Source: GCA-002713455 sp964428745
Lineage (GTDB): Bacteria; Fidelibacterota; Marinisomatia; Marinisomatales; TCS55
Direction: 5' to 3'
Assembly: GCA_964428745.1 (NCBI GenBank)
Contig: CAYRYZ010000050.1
Coordinates: 1-10,020, forward strand
Length of the DNA: 10,020 nt
Both the position numbers and the translations under genes were made by a program. The notes below the pieces were generated by a model. The model saw nothing but the letters and a program-made list of their open reading frames with translations. It searched no databases and was not told the origin of the DNA. Positions 7,917 to 10,020 of the stretch are shown here, in pieces (the stretch's first letter is position 1; each line of letters begins with the position of its first letter).

Positions 7917-8294
7917 TTATTTGAACACCCAATATTTTGAGCCTAAAAAATTAATAAAGGTACCGCCAGCAATTCCAACTGCCTGAGCTACAACTTTATA
8001 AGTTGGACTAAAGGACTCTAATACCATCCATAGTATAATTAGGTTTATAACTAATCCGATTAATGCAACAGTTAAAAACCTAAAATAGTTTAAAACTTTT
8101 GGAACTTTCTCAGCCATCGTTTTTGAGAAAGTCCAAAAATGATTTAGTAAATAATTTTGTAAACTAGCAACAATGAATGTAATAATTGAAATTTGCAATG
8201 GTGGATTTAATAGAATATCTACAAAAATGTAGAATAATGTGAGATTGGTTATTGTTCCCAACAAACCTACAGCAAGAAATTTTGGTAATTTCAT
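7917..8294 (-). CDS. GtrA-family membrane protein (putative polyprenyl-phosphate-sugar flippase)
   Basis: GtrA proteins are small four-helix membrane proteins thought to move polyprenyl-phosphate-linked sugars across the inner membrane for periplasmic glycosyltransferases. This one has 125 residues, the usual size. Family features are KFLAVGLLGTITNLTLFY (5-22) in helix 1, the NYLLNHFWTF motif (47-56) after helix 2, YFRFLTVALIGLVINL (70-85) in helix 3, and QAVGIAGGTFINFLGSKYWVF (104-124) in helix 4 with the conserved C-terminal lysine/tryptophan. It is the first gene of the leftward operon and abuts the GT39 gene (TAA followed at once by ATG), so the two are probably translated together and act in sequence. 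No Shine-Dalgarno is visible just before the ATG at 8294. Confidence 0.9.
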   Translation of the reverse strand: MKLPKFLAVGLLGTITNLTLFYIFVDILLNPPLQISIITFIVASLQNYLLNHFWTFSKTMAEKVPKVLNYFRFLTVALIGLVINLIILWMVLESFSPTYKVVAQAVGIAGGTFINFLGSKYWVFK

Positions 8295-8376
8295 ATTGTA
8301 TAAGGTGTGATTGAATGATTCATCGAGGTTAAATTAAATCTCCTATACCAAGTTTGAAATATGCTTTTAGAATAAA
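8295..8376. promoter_or_regulatory. Divergent intergenic region, presumed to hold promoters for both directions
   Basis: These 82 bases separate the leftward operon from mnmH, so both transcripts should start here or nearby. The best rightward candidate is TTGAAT (8311-8316), a 17-base spacer, and TTAAAT (8334-8339), each matching the sigma70 consensus at four of six positions, which is weak. No good leftward pair was found. A minus-strand AGGAGA (8344-8339) is too far (44 bases) from the gtrA-type start to serve as its ribosome site. The location is well supported; the exact elements are not. Confidence 0.35.
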
Positions 8377-9408
8377 ATGTTAGTACCATTAATAAAAAAT
8401 AAAATACCATTTATTGATGTAAGGGCGCCTAATGAGTTCTTAATTGGTGCGGTCCCAACTAGCATTAATCTTCCAATTCTTTCTAACGACGAGCGAATTG
8501 AAGTGGGTAAAATATATAAGGAAAATGGTAATCAAGCTGCAATGGAAAAAGGATATTCGCTAGTTAGTGGAAAAATTAAAAATAAAAGGATTTCTAATTG
8601 GATACAGTTTGTTGAAAATAATCCAACAGCTCAAGTCTATTGTGCAAGAGGAGGACAACGTTCAAAAATTGCTCAAAGCTGGTTAAAAGAAATCGGTGTT
8701 GATATTGATATAGTTGAAGGTGGGTTTAAGGCACTTCGAAATACGTGTTTAGATATACTGGATAGTGCATCTCGAGATAATAAGGAATGGATAATTATTG
8801 CAGGTAAGACTGGTTCTGGCAAAACCAAAATGATCCAACAAATAAATAATAGTATTGATCTTGAAGGTCTAGCAAATCACAGAGGATCTGCTTTTGGTAG
8901 TTTTGAAACGCCGCAACCTACACCTATCAATTTTGAGAACAATCTTGCTTATCAGTATTTAAGTATATCTTCAAGTAAAATATTTTTTGAAGATGAATCA
9001 AAAACGATAGGCAGAGTAGTTATCCCAGAAAAGTTTTTTGATAAAATGACTTCATCAAAATTAGTATTGATTGAAGAACCTATAGAAAACCGAATTCAAA
9101 ATATCTATGATGAGTATGTTAAAAAAGGTATTAAGAATAATGATCAGACTGAGTTATCAAAATCTCTTCTAAGAAAACTTGAAAAAATATCAAAACGTCT
9201 TGGAGGAACAAATTTTAAAATAGTCGATAATTTGATTCGAAGTGCCTTTGAAAAGAATGATAAAGAGATACATTTTGAGTGGATTAAACAATTATTAGTT
9301 AACTACTACGATAAGATGTACAGCTATCAACTAAATCAAAAGAAAGATCGCTGTATAAAATCCGGAGATTGGGCTGAGGTCAAACAATATATATTGAGTA
9401 GTACATGA
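8377..9408 (+). CDS. mnmH: tRNA 2-selenouridine synthase (MnmH/SelU)
   Basis: This enzyme replaces the sulfur of 2-thiouridine at the wobble position of certain tRNAs (Lys, Glu, Gln) with selenium, using selenophosphate and passing through a geranylated intermediate. The 343-residue protein is slightly shorter than the E. coli enzyme. The N-terminal rhodanese domain has PFIDVRAPNEF (11-21) and YCARGGQRS (88-96), with the catalytic Cys at 89. The P-loop domain has GKTGSGKT (143-150), the diagnostic DLEGLANHRGSAFG (161-174), EDES (205-208) and the C-terminal YYDKMYSYQL (310-319) with SGDWAEV (329-335). All expected active-site elements are present, so it appears functional. It implies a selD gene for selenophosphate elsewhere in the genome. 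The ATG at 8377 has no clear Shine-Dalgarno but puts the rhodanese motif at its normal distance. The stop overlaps the next gene by four bases (ATGA). Confidence 0.95.
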   Translation: MLVPLIKNKIPFIDVRAPNEFLIGAVPTSINLPILSNDERIEVGKIYKENGNQAAMEKGYSLVSGKIKNKRISNWIQFVENNPTAQVYCARGGQRSKIAQSWLKEIGVDIDIVEGGFKALRNTCLDILDSASRDNKEWIIIAGKTGSGKTKMIQQINNSIDLEGLANHRGSAFGSFETPQPTPINFENNLAYQYLSISSSKIFFEDESKTIGRVVIPEKFFDKMTSSKLVLIEEPIENRIQNIYDEYVKKGIKNNDQTELSKSLLRKLEKISKRLGGTNFKIVDNLIRSAFEKNDKEIHFEWIKQLLVNYYDKMYSYQLNQKKDRCIKSGDWAEVKQYILSST

Positions 9409-9995
9409 TAGGTAATATTCTTAATAAAGTTTTGTTAATATGCCTTTCCCTTATTTGTTTAAAAGGACAAGACCAATTAGATATCAAGAATGCAGAATAC
9501 ATGCCGTTTCATACGAAAATATTATGGGGTGAAAATGGTTTAATAAGAAAAACAAATCTCGCACCTGCTACAAGGAAAGAGGAAGTTGAACTTCGCGTTA
9601 AAATGCTTCAGACTCATCAAAAACTTGCATTAGTAAGTTTGGGACTACTAGCCTACCAATACTCTCTAGGGCTTGAGCTTGCTGATGGTGATTATTCAAA
9701 TTTATCAAGCCATAAAACTTTTAGTAAAGTGACTTGGAGTGCATATATGACATCAGCGTCATTAAGCTACTTTGCTCCACCTGCTTTAATATATGAAAAA
9801 AGAGTTAGTTCGATGAAAATCCATCGTTGGTTATCATATATTCACTTTGCAGGTATGATGTCTATCCCAGTACTTGGGAAAAATATATCAACTTCGACTA
9901 ATAGACTTACAGCCATTACAACTCATCAAGATGTTGCAACAGCTACTTTGGTCAGTATGATATTATCAGGACTATTAACTATCCTTCCTTACTAA
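9405..9995 (+). CDS. Small membrane protein with signal peptide, four predicted helices and conserved-looking histidines
   Basis: I cannot name this 196-residue protein. Residues 1-21 look like a signal peptide ending LKGQ. Residues 22-68 are a soluble stretch (MPFHTKILWGENGLIRK). Hydrophobic segments follow near 72-92, 111-130, 141-158 and 174-194. Histidines sit at or near helix ends: His71 (MLQTHQKLAL), His103, His140 and His147 (KIHRWLSYIHFAGM), and His174 (TTHQD). A small four-helix membrane protein with His near helix ends recalls b-type cytochromes such as the b561 group, but no family signature was matched, so haem binding is only a hypothesis. The ATG at 9405 overlaps the mnmH stop as ATGA, implying translational coupling. 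A link to selenium or tRNA modification is not evident, and the coupling may be only economical packing. After the stop, 25 bases remain with no clear terminator. Confidence 0.72.
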   Translation: MIGNILNKVLLICLSLICLKGQDQLDIKNAEYMPFHTKILWGENGLIRKTNLAPATRKEEVELRVKMLQTHQKLALVSLGLLAYQYSLGLELADGDYSNLSSHKTFSKVTWSAYMTSASLSYFAPPALIYEKRVSSMKIHRWLSYIHFAGMMSIPVLGKNISTSTNRLTAITTHQDVATATLVSMILSGLLTILPY

Positions 9996-10020
9996 ATGAT
10001 TCTTATACTAATAGTATTAT

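Noticed and set aside
8361..8375. Four-codon upstream ORF (MLLE, stop) ending one base before mnmH
   Set aside because: Such very short frames are expected by chance in AT-rich DNA. It has no ribosome site and no sign of attenuator structure.
10005..10017. Inverted repeat ATACTA / TAGTAT after the last gene
   Set aside because: The 6-base arms are separated by a single base, are purely AT-rich apart from one pair, and the window ends before any T-run can be judged. It cannot be supported as a terminator.
1..10020. CRISPR arrays, tRNA or rRNA genes, insertion sequences, toxin-antitoxin or phage genes
   Set aside because: No regularly spaced repeats, tRNA-like cloverleafs, transposase motifs or terminal repeats were seen on reading both strands, and coding genes account for nearly all of the window.

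Overview
The window is an AT-rich, densely coding stretch of bacterial DNA. It holds nine protein genes, no RNA genes and no mobile elements, and its longest non-coding gaps are only about 80 bases. Three lipoprotein signals, GtrA/GT39 envelope glycosylation proteins and a tRNA 2-selenouridine synthase indicate a diderm (Gram-negative-type) bacterium. The low GC content, a scaffold gap of exactly 100 N, and several starts without a clear Shine-Dalgarno fit an uncultivated, probably aquatic lineage assembled from a metagenome or single cell. Marinimicrobia/SAR406-like, Bacteroidota-like or an AT-rich gammaproteobacterium are all possible. That placement is inference only.

Positions 1-4125 read rightward. 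They hold the C-terminal part of a peptide-amidase-like amidase (5' end outside the window), an unrecognised signal-peptide protein with about seven membrane helices and a strongly acidic tail, and a lipoprotein prolyl oligopeptidase (S9A). The oligopeptidase is interrupted by the N run at 3633-3732, which hides the catalytic serine. The two sides of the gap lie in different frames only because the gap has a nominal length. Amidase and oligopeptidase both suggest use of peptides.

Positions 4120-8294 are a tight leftward operon, read in transcription order as GtrA-family flippase, GT39 membrane glycosyltransferase, CotH-kinase-family lipoprotein, and metallo-beta-lactamase-fold lipoprotein. 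The junctions are 0, 1 and 10 bases. All four products are predicted to act in the membrane or outside the cytoplasm, so a shared role in modifying an envelope component is plausible but unproven. The operon ends tail to tail with the oligopeptidase, with a 6-base overlap inside a 12-base palindrome.

Positions 8377-9995 read rightward from a divergent 82-base intergenic region. They hold mnmH (selU), the tRNA 2-selenouridine synthase, and an ATGA-coupled small membrane protein with several histidines. No complete new defence or mobile system is visible. The most interesting parts are the glycosylation/CotH/MBL operon, the acidic-tailed membrane protein, and the small histidine-containing membrane protein.
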